NCBI GenBank assembly: GCA_902536305.1
Contig: CACAWX010000002.1
Coordinates: 1 to 64,000 of the forward strand
DNA from: an uncultured Pelagibacteraceae bacterium
Lineage (GTDB): Bacteria > Pseudomonadota > Alphaproteobacteria > Pelagibacterales > Pelagibacteraceae
DNA length: 64,000 nt
Reading direction: 5' to 3'
Shown: positions 41,506-52,268 of the stretch, piece by piece
Layout: the number at the start of each line of letters is the position of its first letter
Position numbering within the stretch: position 1 is the stretch's first letter
Notes under the pieces: model-generated
Seen by the model: only the letters and a program-made list of their open reading frames with translations
Database searches by the model: none
Told to the model about the DNA's origin: nothing
Translations under genes and position numbers: made by a program

Positions 41506-41976
41506 GTGAAAATAAATTCAGTTAAGATTATCTCACTGCTCTTCTTTATTTTATCAGCCTTTTATTTATACACCGCACATCAAATACAAGTTTTTGCTTT
41601 CGACGAGGGAGCGCCATTTAATGCAAAAACATTTCCTATATACCTGGGTTATGCTGGAATGTTTTTTGCTGGTTTAAAGATTGTTTTACCAGACCGCAAA
41701 CCTATAGCAGTAGACCCATTACATTTAGAGTTTAAAAAGACTATTTTGTTAGTTGTTACAATGATTGTTTATGGAGCAACAATTCTTAAAGTCGGTTTCT
41801 TTTTGTCTACGTCTTTATTTCTTGTATTTTCTTATTATTTTTTGGGAGAGAGAAGATGGAAATATATATTAATATTTTCCTTCCCTTTTGTTGCAATCTT
41901 CATGTATCTTCTTCACGGTTTACTAGCCGTATACCTTAGAGATCCATTATTAAAATATATAGGAATAATGGGATGA
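41506..41976 (+). CDS. tctB: Tripartite tricarboxylate transporter small TM protein (TctB family)
   Basis: Four-TM small protein between TctC and TctA. Confidence 0.85.
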   Translation: MKINSVKIISLLFFILSAFYLYTAHQIQVFAFDEGAPFNAKTFPIYLGYAGMFFAGLKIVLPDRKPIAVDPLHLEFKKTILLVVTMIVYGATILKVGFFLSTSLFLVFSYYFLGERRWKYILIFSFPFVAIFMYLLHGLLAVYLRDPLLKYIGIMG

Positions 41977-43487
41977 TAGAGGGAATACTTATTGGCTTAA
42001 AAACTGCTTTATCCTTTCAAAACATTTTAATGGTAATGATCGGGTGCTTTGCAGGAACCATAATTGGAATGTTGCCAGGTTTAGGACCAATGACTGCAAT
42101 AGCTTTAATGATTCCAATTACTTATGGTTTCGATCCTGCTACAGGATTAATTTTAATGGCAGGAGTTTATTACGGTGCAGTTTTCGGTGGATCAACGTCT
42201 TCAATTTTAATTAATGCACCTGGTGTACCTGGAACAGTTGCAACTTCATTTGACGGTTATCCTATGGCACAACAAGGTAAAGCTGGTAAAGCTTTAGCTA
42301 TTGCCGCTTATAGTTCATTTGCTGGCGGTACCATTGCAGCAATCTTTTTATTAATCGCTGCACCAAGCTTATCAAAAGTAAGTTTGTCATTTAGATCACC
42401 AGATTATTTTGGCTTAATGATATTAGGATTAACAGCGGTTGCTGCATTTTCATCTAAAGGAAACTTTTTAAAAGCAATGATGATGTGCGTTTTCGGCTTA
42501 ATGTTAGCATCTGTTGGACAAGATACTTTATCTGATATCCCAAGATTTACTTTTAATACAATGAATTTATCAGACGGAATTAGTTTTGTATTAGTAGTTA
42601 TGGCAACTTTTGCCATGAGTGAAGCTTTAACAATTATAATTAAAGGTAATGATCCAACAAAAGCCGCAAAACAAATTTCCTTAACAGATTTAGGTTCAAT
42701 AAAAGTTAGTAAAGAAGAAACAAAACAAATGGCTAAAACTATTCCACGTTCTTCAATTTTAGGATTTATCGTTGGAGTTTTACCGGGTGCAGGAGCTACT
42801 ATTGCATCTTTTCTAGCTTATGGAATGGAGAGAAACTTTGTCAGTAATGAGGAAAAAGAAAAGTTTGGTAAAGGAAGTGTACAGGGTTTATCTGCACCAG
42901 AGACAGCAAATAACGCAGCTTGTTCTGGTGCATTCGTACCGTTATTAACTTTAGGAATTCCAGGAAGCGGAACCACTGCAGTTATGCTGGGAGCTTTACT
43001 TGGTTTTGGAATTCAACCTGGTCCAAGATTATATGAAACTAATCCAGAAATATTTTGGTCGGTAATAATGTCAATGTATATTGGAATGGTTGTACTTTTA
43101 ATTCTTAATCTTCCACTTATTCCTTACATAGCAAGAATACTTGCAGTGCCAAGAACCTTTTTAATTCCAATGATTTTATTTTTCTCTGTGACTGGAATTT
43201 ATTTAATGTCATTTAATAATTTTGATATTTTTTTAATGATTGGTATTGCTGTAGTTGCAACTATCTTAAGACTTTATGATTTTCCCATGCCACCTTTAAT
43301 TTTAGCATTTGTCTTAGGTGGACTGATGGAAGAGAATTTAAGAAGATCGCTTTTAATCAGTGATGGCTCATGGTCATTCTTATGGGACAGACCATTAACA
43401 ATTTGTATCATGATAGCAATTTTAACTATCGTTGGATGGCAAATTTATAATAGTTTTTTAAATCACAAAATAAGCTCTAAAACCTAA
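41973..43487 (+). CDS. tctA: Tripartite tricarboxylate transporter large TM protein (TctA family)
   Basis: GMLPGLGPMTAIALMIPITYGFDPATGLILMAGVYYGAVFGGSTSSILINAPG. Confidence 0.95.
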   Translation: MIEGILIGLKTALSFQNILMVMIGCFAGTIIGMLPGLGPMTAIALMIPITYGFDPATGLILMAGVYYGAVFGGSTSSILINAPGVPGTVATSFDGYPMAQQGKAGKALAIAAYSSFAGGTIAAIFLLIAAPSLSKVSLSFRSPDYFGLMILGLTAVAAFSSKGNFLKAMMMCVFGLMLASVGQDTLSDIPRFTFNTMNLSDGISFVLVVMATFAMSEALTIIIKGNDPTKAAKQISLTDLGSIKVSKEETKQMAKTIPRSSILGFIVGVLPGAGATIASFLAYGMERNFVSNEEKEKFGKGSVQGLSAPETANNAACSGAFVPLLTLGIPGSGTTAVMLGALLGFGIQPGPRLYETNPEIFWSVIMSMYIGMVVLLILNLPLIPYIARILAVPRTFLIPMILFFSVTGIYLMSFNNFDIFLMIGIAVVATILRLYDFPMPPLILAFVLGGLMEENLRRSLLISDGSWSFLWDRPLTICIMIAILTIVGWQIYNSFLNHKISSKT

Positions 43488-43578
43488 ACTGAGACATAAT
43501 AGCTTAATTTTTCTTTAAATAATAACTAATTAACCTATTAATAGTTTAAAAATTATGACATAAGCGTTTCTTAATTTC

Positions 43579-43833
43579 ATGCCATCACTAAAATTAATTA
43601 AATTATTCAAAGTTATAAATAAATTAGATAAGAAAAATTTAGCTATATTTCTTAATCTTTCTAATTATCAATGTTATGTTGTATCTAGGTTAGTGAGCGA
43701 GAAAACTTTATCAGCTAAAGAAGTTTTAAATTCACCTCTTAGACTTTCCAAGGCTCAAAAATACAGATACATCAGAAATCTGTTAAAGAAGAACTTAATA
43801 AAAAAAAAATATAACCAATATTTTATCAAATAA
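43579..43833 (+). CDS. Small basic hypothetical protein, possible DNA-binding
   Basis: 84-aa Lys-rich helical ORF. Confidence 0.5.
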   Translation: MPSLKLIKLFKVINKLDKKNLAIFLNLSNYQCYVVSRLVSEKTLSAKEVLNSPLRLSKAQKYRYIRNLLKKNLIKKKYNQYFIK

Positions 43834-43875
43834 GATCTTTTTAAATTCAGAAAACTCTAAAATTTCTTTTTCAAT

Positions 43876-43952
43876 TAAAGAGAGAATTAATTGATTTAGA
43901 GCCTAATTGTGTCATATATGACACACTAAAAAATCAATAAAACCTCTCTTTT
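43876..43952. other. Nested three-tier inverted repeat with central 18-bp perfect palindrome
   Basis: AAAGAGAG...ATTGATT...TGTGTCATATATGACACA...AATCAAT...CTCTCTTT then T-run. Confidence 0.6.
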
Positions 43953-44061
43953 TTGAGATTCTCATTTAGAATAATGTAAAAGTGGCTAAAATGAGATTGT
44001 ATAATATAAGAGTCTCATATAATAGAAATAGTAACATTAATTTATAAATTAAGGAATAATA

Positions 44062-44733
44062 ATGAAAAAGTTAATATTAACAATAATTACTTCTTTCGCT
44101 CTTACTGGTGTTTCTTACGCTGGTTCTTTTGGAATCGGTGTATCAGGTTCATTAGCTAAAGTTAGTGCAGATGGTACAGAGACTACCGATGCAGGAACTG
44201 TAGCTGGCGGAGCTGCGAATAAAAACAGCAAATCAGTTGATGAATTGGGAATGATCGGATCAATCTTTCTTGATTACGAATTCGACGGCGGAATGGTAAT
44301 TGGATTGTCTCACGTTCCTGGTACAGCCGACGTATCTGGCAAAGCATTTTCTAGATCTGAAACCGCTCAAGGTGTTAGTGGCACAGATGCTAGTGGTGCT
44401 GTCACAAGAACAGCTGACGCAGAAGTTGAGAATTTTAATACGCTTTATATAGAGTATCCAATTGGACCAATCTATGCAAAGTTAGGTTTTTCTCAAATTG
44501 ATGTAAACACTTTAGAAAATGCCATAACAAGTTCTGGTACTTACGGTAATGCCACTTTAGACGGCTACACAATAGGTGCTGGTGTAAATAGTGAAGTGGG
44601 TGGATTTTTCACAAAGACATCACTTGAATTTACAGATTTTGAAGATCTTGCACTAAATTCTTCTACAGTTAACAAAATAGAAGCTGATCTAGATGTTCTT
44701 GAATTCAAAATTTCAGTAGGAAAAAGATTTTAA
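44062..44733 (+). CDS. Outer membrane beta-barrel (porin-like) protein
   Basis: Signal peptide ...GVSYAGSFGIGVSGSLAKVSADG; C-terminal ...LEFKISVGKRF. Confidence 0.75.
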   Translation: MKKLILTIITSFALTGVSYAGSFGIGVSGSLAKVSADGTETTDAGTVAGGAANKNSKSVDELGMIGSIFLDYEFDGGMVIGLSHVPGTADVSGKAFSRSETAQGVSGTDASGAVTRTADAEVENFNTLYIEYPIGPIYAKLGFSQIDVNTLENAITSSGTYGNATLDGYTIGAGVNSEVGGFFTKTSLEFTDFEDLALNSSTVNKIEADLDVLEFKISVGKRF

Positions 44734-44754
44734 TAATTTAAAATTTTAGATTTA

Positions 44755-44788
44755 AACCTAGCTAATTAATTTTAGCTAGGTTTTTTTT
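44755..44788. terminator. Bidirectional intrinsic terminator
   Basis: AACCTAGCTAATTAATTTTAGCTAGGTTTTTTTT: 11-bp perfect stem between convergent genes. Confidence 0.9.
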
Positions 44789-45173
44789 ATAGCCTAACGT
44801 ATTTCTTTTTAGTGTCTACTGACCAGTCTTTTGTTCCGTTGGCTACAATGAATAAAAATCCTCCAGCTAATCCTACATTTTTAAGAAAAGCTATTTTTTG
44901 CATAGGATCTACAAAGTTCAAGTGGAAAATAAATGCTGTGGCTAAGCAAAATATAGCAAGAAGACCTGCTGAAATTCTAGCTCGGTAACCAATTATTATG
45001 CAGAAAGGCAAGATTATTTCTAAAACTATAACTGCATATAATAATATACCTGGAACTCCAAATCCTTCCATCCAACTCATTGACCCATCAATACTGAATA
45101 TTTTATCATAAGCTGATATCAAAAAAAGAGCTGAAATAAGAATTCTTGCTACAAGGTCAATAAAATTTGCCAT
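44787..45173 (-). CDS. DoxX family protein
   Basis: ARILISALFLISAYDKIFSIDGSMSWMEGFGVPG. Confidence 0.85.
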   Translation of the reverse strand: MANFIDLVARILISALFLISAYDKIFSIDGSMSWMEGFGVPGILLYAVIVLEIILPFCIIIGYRARISAGLLAIFCLATAFIFHLNFVDPMQKIAFLKNVGLAGGFLFIVANGTKDWSVDTKKKYVRL

Positions 45174-45223
45174 ACGAATTTTTACTTAATTAAATTAGGA
45201 GTGTCAAAGATGATAAGACTAAA

Positions 45224-46300
45224 TTAGGCTTTTTTTGAAATTATTTTGAGTATTATTGGCACAATAAATAAAATCATTAATAATCTTATAATATGATGAA
45301 AAGATACGAATTCTGGATCAAGGTCGAAAAAAATAGCAATAACAGCCACCTCATAAATTCCCCCTGGACAGTAAGACAACAATAATGTGAAAAAATTTTT
45401 ATCAATTACTAGTCCCGCAGCTAAAGCAGCTATAAGACCTAAAACCACTAATAGAAAAGTTGCAACAAAACTATGAAGCGCATTTCTTCCAATTTCACCA
45501 AAAGTTTTTTCAGCAAATCTACAACCAACTGACGAACCTAAAATCAATAGACAATAATCAATTATATCAGGAGAAATTTTATAACTTGCTATATCTGTAA
45601 TTTGCAAAAAACCACTGGCAACCAAAGTTCCCGAAAGTAAGGCAGCTGGAATTTTAAATTTATCAAATAAAAAAATAAGGATTACTGAAGTTATAATTAA
45701 TATTAATAAATTTACTAAATTTTGATTAGTTAAAACCTCATCTAAAACTTTAAGATTTTCTACTTCATAAAAACTATCTACAATAAATGGAAAGATAGTA
45801 ATTATTATAATTAGTCTTATTAGATGAGAAGTCGCAACTTGGCTAAGATCAGATTTTTCATCCTCCGCTAAAATCATTAAGGGACCAAGCGCACCTGGAG
45901 CTGCAGAAAATATTGAGGTTTTTCTCTCATATTTAGAAAAAAATTGAAGATACTTTGAAACAATCAATACACTGACAACAATGTAAATTAGCATGATAAG
46001 AGAGGTCCAAACCCATTGATTTATTTGAGTGAATAAACTTTTGTCGATATAATTTCCGATGTATAATCCCAAAATAATGAGCACTGAAGACAAGACTATT
46101 CTTGGCATTTTCACTTTGAAACCCATTAAAGCAGCAAGAGATGTAATAAGCATTGGCCCTAAAAACCAGGCTAGAGGAATATTGAAATAATCAGCCACAA
46201 GAGAACTTGGAATAGATATGATAATGACAGTTATAAATTGTAAGGAGAATATTTGTTTAAAATTTTCTTTATTAAAGGGTAGAGCTTGGTTATTCTGCAT
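45224..46300 (-). CDS. AbrB family transporter
   Basis: Duplicated membrane domains; YCPGGIYEVAVIAIFFDLDPEFVSFHHIIR. Confidence 0.85.
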   Translation of the reverse strand: MQNNQALPFNKENFKQIFSLQFITVIIISIPSSLVADYFNIPLAWFLGPMLITSLAALMGFKVKMPRIVLSSVLIILGLYIGNYIDKSLFTQINQWVWTSLIMLIYIVVSVLIVSKYLQFFSKYERKTSIFSAAPGALGPLMILAEDEKSDLSQVATSHLIRLIIIITIFPFIVDSFYEVENLKVLDEVLTNQNLVNLLILIITSVILIFLFDKFKIPAALLSGTLVASGFLQITDIASYKISPDIIDYCLLILGSSVGCRFAEKTFGEIGRNALHSFVATFLLVVLGLIAALAAGLVIDKNFFTLLLSYCPGGIYEVAVIAIFFDLDPEFVSFHHIIRLLMILFIVPIILKIISKKA

Positions 46301-46305
46301 TATTC

Positions 46306-47070
46306 ATGATTTTAGGATTTATAGGAACAGGAAAAATTTCATCTTCAATTATTCTCGGTATTTTTAAGTCTAAATTAAAAGTTAGAAGAATTTATATCTC
46401 TTCAAGGAATAGAAGCATAGCTAAAAAATTAGCTAATGAATTTGGACGTGTTAAAATACTTAAGGATAATCAGGATATTATTAATAAATCATCTATAATT
46501 ATATTAGGAATCACACCTAATGTAGGTAGAAAGATTTTATCAAAGTTAAAATTTGCAAGTAATAAAAAAATTATAAGTTTAATATCAACTATTAATTTAG
46601 CTAATCTAAAAAGATTAACTAAAAATAAGAATATTGTTCGAGCTACTCCTTTGCCGCCTATAGAGATAAAAAAAGGACCTATAGTAATATGCCCTCCTAA
46701 CAAAACTGCTAAGAATTTATTTAAGCATTTAGGTGAAGTTTTAGAAATTCGTAATGAGAAACTTAGTAATAAGTTTTGGTCAACTGCTTCTATTATGGCA
46801 GCTTATTACGAAATATTAAATACTAGTACAAATTGGTTAATTAGAAAGGGTATAAATAAAAATTTAGCTCAAAACTACATTGCTGAGCTATTTTTATCAC
46901 TCAGTCAGGATGCAGTTAATAAAAGATCACAAGGTTTTAAGAAACTTGTAGCAGATTCACAAACTCCTAAAGGTTTAAATATGCAAGCATTACAAGAGCT
47001 TAAAAAAGCGAAATTTTATTATAAGTTTACAAAAGCTTTAGATAATATTAATAAGCGAGTAAGCAAATAA
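46306..47070 (+). CDS. Pyrroline-5-carboxylate reductase-like protein
   Basis: ILGFIGTGKISSSIILGIFKS NAD-binding; overall ProC-like. Confidence 0.8.
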   Translation: MILGFIGTGKISSSIILGIFKSKLKVRRIYISSRNRSIAKKLANEFGRVKILKDNQDIINKSSIIILGITPNVGRKILSKLKFASNKKIISLISTINLANLKRLTKNKNIVRATPLPPIEIKKGPIVICPPNKTAKNLFKHLGEVLEIRNEKLSNKFWSTASIMAAYYEILNTSTNWLIRKGINKNLAQNYIAELFLSLSQDAVNKRSQGFKKLVADSQTPKGLNMQALQELKKAKFYYKFTKALDNINKRVSK

Positions 47071-47080
47071 ATTCTATTTA

Positions 47081-47518
47081 ATGAGTTCTGAAACTTTTCA
47101 CTGGAGTTGTAAACACACATGGTCAAGAAGTGCCAAAAATACTTCATGGTGTTTATTAGGTTGTTCTATAGGTGATTTTGGTACAATTTTATTTTTTCAA
47201 CTTACACAAATACCTTTTCCAGTATTAGCAATAATGATTTTAGCAATAATTAACGGAATTATTACTAGTATTATTTTAGAAACCATCATACTGCTTAAAC
47301 AAAATTTTACTTTTAAAAACGCATTTAAAACTGCAGTAGGAATGAGCTTAATTTCAATGATAAGCATGGAAGTTGCTATGAACTTAACTGATTATCTTTT
47401 AACAGGTGGAGCGATGCTTACCTGGTGGATTGTTCCAATAATGTTAGCGGTTGGTTTTGTAACACCCTGGCCTTATAATTATTGGAGACTAAAAAAATTT
47501 AATATTGCTTGTCACTAA
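47081..47518 (+). CDS. DUF4396-family membrane protein
   Basis: TM pattern and conserved Cys/His/Trp N-terminus WSCKHTWSRSAKNTSWCLLGCSIGDFGTILFFQ. Confidence 0.75.
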   Translation: MSSETFHWSCKHTWSRSAKNTSWCLLGCSIGDFGTILFFQLTQIPFPVLAIMILAIINGIITSIILETIILLKQNFTFKNAFKTAVGMSLISMISMEVAMNLTDYLLTGGAMLTWWIVPIMLAVGFVTPWPYNYWRLKKFNIACH

Positions 47519-48045
47519 GTAATCTTATTTAAAATCTTATCTTTAAAAATAAGATGATGAATAATAACGGCTAATATATGCAAGGTCACTAGTGCGATAA
47601 GAAGGTAATTAGCGTAAATATGAACTTCATAATAAGTATCGGCTAAAACAAAATTATCTTTTTCAAAACCATATTTAAAGAATATAAAATTAAGTGTTTC
47701 TCCCATGTAAAGTTTCTTAAGAATTCCAGATATGGTGATAGTAAAAATACTAAGATAGAGTAAAAAATGGTTTGCTTTTCCAATAAAGACTTGTCCTTTA
47801 AAATAACTTTTTGTTTCAGACGGACTTGGGTTAAAAAATTTCCAAATTAGTCTAAATAAAGTTACATAGAAAACAGTTATACCCACAAGAATATGTATGT
47901 TTTCAAGATCAATTCTTTCATCTGAAAACTCAAGTCCTACAAGATAAAATCCAAAAGGAACCTGTGCTATTAAAACAATAAATGTTACCCAGTGGAACAA
48001 TTTGGCTAATAGTCCATACTCACTTTGACTGTTAAGTATATTCAT
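47515..48045 (-). CDS. Cytochrome b561 family protein
   Basis: KLFHWVTFIVLIAQVPFGFYLVGL; conserved His residues. Confidence 0.88.
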   Translation of the reverse strand: MNILNSQSEYGLLAKLFHWVTFIVLIAQVPFGFYLVGLEFSDERIDLENIHILVGITVFYVTLFRLIWKFFNPSPSETKSYFKGQVFIGKANHFLLYLSIFTITISGILKKLYMGETLNFIFFKYGFEKDNFVLADTYYEVHIYANYLLIALVTLHILAVIIHHLIFKDKILNKIT

Positions 48046-48063
48046 AATTAATTATATTAGCAT

Positions 48064-48546
48064 ATGAAACTCAAAAAAAATTTAATAAAACTAACAGCTT
48101 CAATAGTATTAACATTCTCTTTTTTTTATATTTTAAATTTTGTCACAGATAAAAAAGATGCTTTGGCAAATATTAACAATAAACAAATTGTCGAGGTTTT
48201 TAAAACTCCTTCGTGTGGATGTTGTTATGGTTATGTTTTATTTTTAGAAGAAGAAAAATTCGAGGTAAAACAAACAGATATGAGAAGCCTTCATACAATA
48301 AAACAAAAATATAATATACCAGTAGAAATGCAGTCTTGTCATACTACTATAATGGGTAAATATTTTATAGAAGGTCACGTACCCTTTGAAGCGGTAAATA
48401 AATTATTAAAAGAGCTACCTGATATTGATGGTATAGCTTTGCCTGGAATGCCGATTGGCACACCAGGAATGCCAGGTGATAAAGATGAACCCTATGTTAT
48501 TTATCAACTTAAAGATGGGAAATCTTCAGTATTCATGACAATATAA
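48064..48546 (+). CDS. DUF411 metal-binding protein
   Basis: VFKTPSCGCCYGYVLFLEE; MQSCHTTIMGKYFIEGHVPFEAVNKLL. Confidence 0.88.
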   Translation: MKLKKNLIKLTASIVLTFSFFYILNFVTDKKDALANINNKQIVEVFKTPSCGCCYGYVLFLEEEKFEVKQTDMRSLHTIKQKYNIPVEMQSCHTTIMGKYFIEGHVPFEAVNKLLKELPDIDGIALPGMPIGTPGMPGDKDEPYVIYQLKDGKSSVFMTI

Positions 48547-48551
48547 ATTTA

Positions 48552-49001
48552 ATGATACAAAAGATAAAAATATTAAAAATTTTTATTATTATTTTGTCCT
48601 TGAGCTTTTCTTTTTCTGCTAATGCTCAAACTGTAGAAGAAATTATTAAAGGTAGAAAAGCAATGTTTAGTGAAAATTATCAAAATGGTAAAAAAATATC
48701 CATTTTGCTTAAATCAAATAAGATTGAAGAGGCTAAACCTTTAATGAAAAAAATCTCAGACAACTATGTAAAATTATTAGATTATTTTCCTGAAAATACA
48801 AAAGAGGGTTTTAAAACAGAAGCTCTTCCAAGTATTTGGGAAAATAAAGATGAGTTTAATGCCTTAATGCAAAAAGCTTCAGATGATATGATTAAATTAG
48901 CTAAGGCTATTGATACCGCAGAAGATCTAAGAGCAGTACAGAAAGAATTAATGTGGGGTAACTGCTCTGCTTGCCATAATAGGTTTAGAGCCCCTCACTA
49001 A
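48552..49001 (+). CDS. Cytochrome c' family protein
   Basis: Signal peptide, four-helix profile, C-terminal CSACHNRFR. Confidence 0.9.
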   Translation: MIQKIKILKIFIIILSLSFSFSANAQTVEEIIKGRKAMFSENYQNGKKISILLKSNKIEEAKPLMKKISDNYVKLLDYFPENTKEGFKTEALPSIWENKDEFNALMQKASDDMIKLAKAIDTAEDLRAVQKELMWGNCSACHNRFRAPH

Positions 49002-49592
49002 ATGCTTTCTCATATAATTTCTTTGCTACTTTTTGGAGTAGCAACTTCTTTTTCGCCTGGTCCAAACAATATTATGACTGCTTACACAATGTTTAATTTT
49101 GGTTTTAAAAAAACTATACCCACCATATTAGGGGTTATTACGGGTTGGACTGTTTTAATTATTGTATTACAATTAGGTTCTTCAGCAGTTTTTCAAAAAA
49201 TTGATAATTTGCAAAATATTATAAAAATATTTGGATCTTTTTTTTTAATTTATATGGCTTATAAAATTTCATTTGTAAAAGACAAGTCAGAAAAAACTAG
49301 CCCAAAACCAATAACTTTTATTAATACATTCTTTTTCCAATTTATTAATCCAAAAGGAATAATTATCGCATTAGTTGGAATTTCTACATTTATAGATGTT
49401 CAAAATAACTTTTTAAGAGACACAATTATTTTCACTATCGTTTTTTTCTTAATGGCAGTAAGCAGTCAAGCTGCATGGTGTTTAACAGGAAAATACATGA
49501 GAAAATTCGCCACAACCGATCGTTTTATCCAAAATTTTAATTACTCTATGTCTTTTTTACTTATCGTTTGTGTTATTTTGTTCTATGTATAG
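49002..49592 (+). CDS. LysE family translocator
   Basis: ATSFSPGPNNIMTAYTMFNFGFKKTIPTILGVITGW. Confidence 0.9.
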   Translation: MLSHIISLLLFGVATSFSPGPNNIMTAYTMFNFGFKKTIPTILGVITGWTVLIIVLQLGSSAVFQKIDNLQNIIKIFGSFFLIYMAYKISFVKDKSEKTSPKPITFINTFFFQFINPKGIIIALVGISTFIDVQNNFLRDTIIFTIVFFLMAVSSQAAWCLTGKYMRKFATTDRFIQNFNYSMSFLLIVCVILFYV

Positions 49593-49595
49593 CCC

Positions 49596-52268
49596 ATGAA
49601 ATTTAATAGTAAAAACTCATTTCAATCTCTCGATACTCTTAATTCATCAGGCAAAAATTATAAAATTTTTAACTTAAAAATTGCAGAGAAAAATGGTTTA
49701 GAGGGAATATCAAAACTTCCAAAATCTCTTAAGGTCCTATTAGAAAATCTTCTGCGTTATGAAGATGATGCTACCGTTGATAAAAAACAGATTTTAGCTT
49801 TGAAAGAATGGCTTAAGAATAAAAAATCAAACACAGAAATAGCTTACAGACCTGCAAGAACTTTATTGCAAGATTATACTGGTATACCAGCTATTGCAGA
49901 TCTTGCTGCAATGAGAGACGCCGTTAAAGAAAAAAATAAAGATCCAAATCAAATCAATCCGTTATCGACAGTAGATTTAGTAATAGACCACTCTGTTATG
50001 GTAGACGAATATGCTTCAGGCAAATCATTCAATCAAAATGTCGAAAAAGAATTTTCTAGAAATGGAGAAAGATATGCATTTCTTAAGTGGGGTCAAAAAG
50101 CTTTTGATAATTTTAGAGTCGTTCCTCCTGGAACAGGCATTTGTCATCAAGTTAATCTAGAATACTTAGCTAAAGTAGTTTGGTCATCAAAAAGCGGTGA
50201 TGATCTTTATGCTTATCCAGATACGTTAGTTGGAACAGACAGTCATACGACAATGGTTAATGGATTATCAGTTTTAGGATGGGGTGTTGGCGGAATAGAA
50301 GCAGAGGCAGCTATGTTAGGTCAACCTATTTCAATGTTAATCCCAGAAGTAATTGGAGTAGAGATCAAAGGTAAATTGCTTGAAGGATTAACAGCTACAG
50401 ACCTAGTGTTAGCAATTGTTGAAATGCTAAGAAAAAAAGGTGTAGTAGGAAAATTTGTAGAATTTTATGGAGAAGGTTTAAAAAACCTTACATTAGCTGA
50501 TAGAGCAACTATAGCAAACATGGCACCTGAGTACGGTGCAACGTGTGGTTTTTTTCCTGTAGATGAAGAAACTTTAAAATATTTAAAACTTTCTGGTAGA
50601 GACAAAGAAACAATTGACCTAGTAGAAAAATATTCAAAAGCACAAGGTCTTTGGGCAAGTGAAGGCATGGAGTTCACCGATACTTTATCTTTAGATATTA
50701 GCACTGTAGTCCCAAGTATATCTGGCCCTAAACGACCACAAGACAAAGTTTTATTAACGGAGTCCTCTACAAGCTTTGCTAAAGCTTATAAAGAAAACAC
50801 AAAAAGAGAAAAACCCATTCAAGCCAATGTTGCTGGTGCTGATTACAAAATCAACGATGGAGATATAGTAATAGCAGCTATTACTTCTTGTACAAACACT
50901 TCAAATCCAAGCGTAATGATTGGTGCGGGGCTACTTGCGAAAAAAGCTATTGAAAGAGGTTTAAAAATTAAACCGTGGGTAAAAACTTCTTTAGCTCCTG
51001 GTTCTAAAGTAGTTACAGACTATTTAGAAAAAGCAGGTTTAAATAAATATTTAGATGAACTTGGATTTAATCTAGTCGGTTACGGTTGCACAACATGTAT
51101 AGGAAATTCTGGTCCACTAAATAAGAATATTTCTGATGCGATACATAAAGAAAATTTATATGCAGTTTCTGTTTTATCAGGGAATAGAAATTTTGAAGGA
51201 AGAATAAGCCCAGATGTCAAAGCTAATTATCTTGCTTCACCTCCGCTTGTAGTTGCTTTTGCTTTAGCTGGTAATATGAATTTTGATATGTACAAAAATT
51301 CTCTTGGTACTGATAAAGAGGGAAAAGAAGTATTTTTAAAAGATATTTGGCCAAGCAATAAAGAAATTGAAGATATTATGTTAAAGTCAATTAATGCAGA
51401 GATGTTTATTGATCGTTATTCTAATGTTTCAGAGGGACCTAAAGAATGGAGTGCTATAAAAACAGTTGATAGTAGTATTTATAATTGGGAAGATAACTCC
51501 ACATACGTTAAGAGACCTCCTTTTTTTGATAATTTACCAGACCAACCAGAGGGATTTAAGCCAATCAAAGATGCAAGATTATTACTTTTATTAGCAGACT
51601 CAGTCACTACAGATCATATCTCCCCAGCGGGTAATATAAAAAAAGATAGTCCTACCGGTGATTATTTTATGAAAAACCAAGTACAACAAAAAGACTTTAA
51701 CTCTTATGGAGCTAGACGTGGAAATCATGAAGTTATGATGAGAGGAACATTTGGAAATATAAAAATTAGAAATGAAATGGCACCAGGAACTGAGGGTGGA
51801 TTTACAACTTTACAGCCAGATGGAAAAGTAATGAGTGTTTACGATGCTGCAATAGAATACAAAAAAAGAGGAAATGATTTAGTTGTTGTGGCTGGAAAAG
51901 AATATGGTACTGGTTCTTCAAGAGACTGGGCTGCTAAAGGTACAAAACTTTTAGGAATAAAAGCTGTTATAGCAGAGAGCTTTGAAAGAATTCACAGATC
52001 AAATCTAATTGGTATGGGTGTTTTACCCCTTCAATTTAAAGATGGTTTTGACAGAAAAAAATTAAAAATCACAGGCGAAGAATTAATTACCATAGTCGAT
52101 ATAGATAAAGGCATCAAACCAAGAGATGAAGTGTCATGTGAAATTAAATATAAAGACGGTACAAGTAAAACTATTAAACTTATTTGTCGAATAGATACTC
52201 AAAATGAGGTGGAATACTACAAAAATGGTGGAATACTCCAATACGTTCTTAGAAATATGTTAAATTAA
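49596..52268 (+). CDS. acnA: Aconitate hydratase A
   Basis: [47 protein letters not shown]. Confidence 0.97.
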   Translation: MKFNSKNSFQSLDTLNSSGKNYKIFNLKIAEKNGLEGISKLPKSLKVLLENLLRYEDDATVDKKQILALKEWLKNKKSNTEIAYRPARTLLQDYTGIPAIADLAAMRDAVKEKNKDPNQINPLSTVDLVIDHSVMVDEYASGKSFNQNVEKEFSRNGERYAFLKWGQKAFDNFRVVPPGTGICHQVNLEYLAKVVWSSKSGDDLYAYPDTLVGTDSHTTMVNGLSVLGWGVGGIEAEAAMLGQPISMLIPEVIGVEIKGKLLEGLTATDLVLAIVEMLRKKGVVGKFVEFYGEGLKNLTLADRATIANMAPEYGATCGFFPVDEETLKYLKLSGRDKETIDLVEKYSKAQGLWASEGMEFTDTLSLDISTVVPSISGPKRPQDKVLLTESSTSFAKAYKENTKREKPIQANVAGADYKINDGDIVIAAITSCTNTSNPSVMIGAGLLAKKAIERGLKIKPWVKTSLAPGSKVVTDYLEKAGLNKYLDELGFNLVGYGCTTCIGNSGPLNKNISDAIHKENLYAVSVLSGNRNFEGRISPDVKANYLASPPLVVAFALAGNMNFDMYKNSLGTDKEGKEVFLKDIWPSNKEIEDIMLKSINAEMFIDRYSNVSEGPKEWSAIKTVDSSIYNWEDNSTYVKRPPFFDNLPDQPEGFKPIKDARLLLLLADSVTTDHISPAGNIKKDSPTGDYFMKNQVQQKDFNSYGARRGNHEVMMRGTFGNIKIRNEMAPGTEGGFTTLQPDGKVMSVYDAAIEYKKRGNDLVVVAGKEYGTGSSRDWAAKGTKLLGIKAVIAESFERIHRSNLIGMGVLPLQFKDGFDRKKLKITGEELITIVDIDKGIKPRDEVSCEIKYKDGTSKTIKLICRIDTQNEVEYYKNGGILQYVLRNMLN

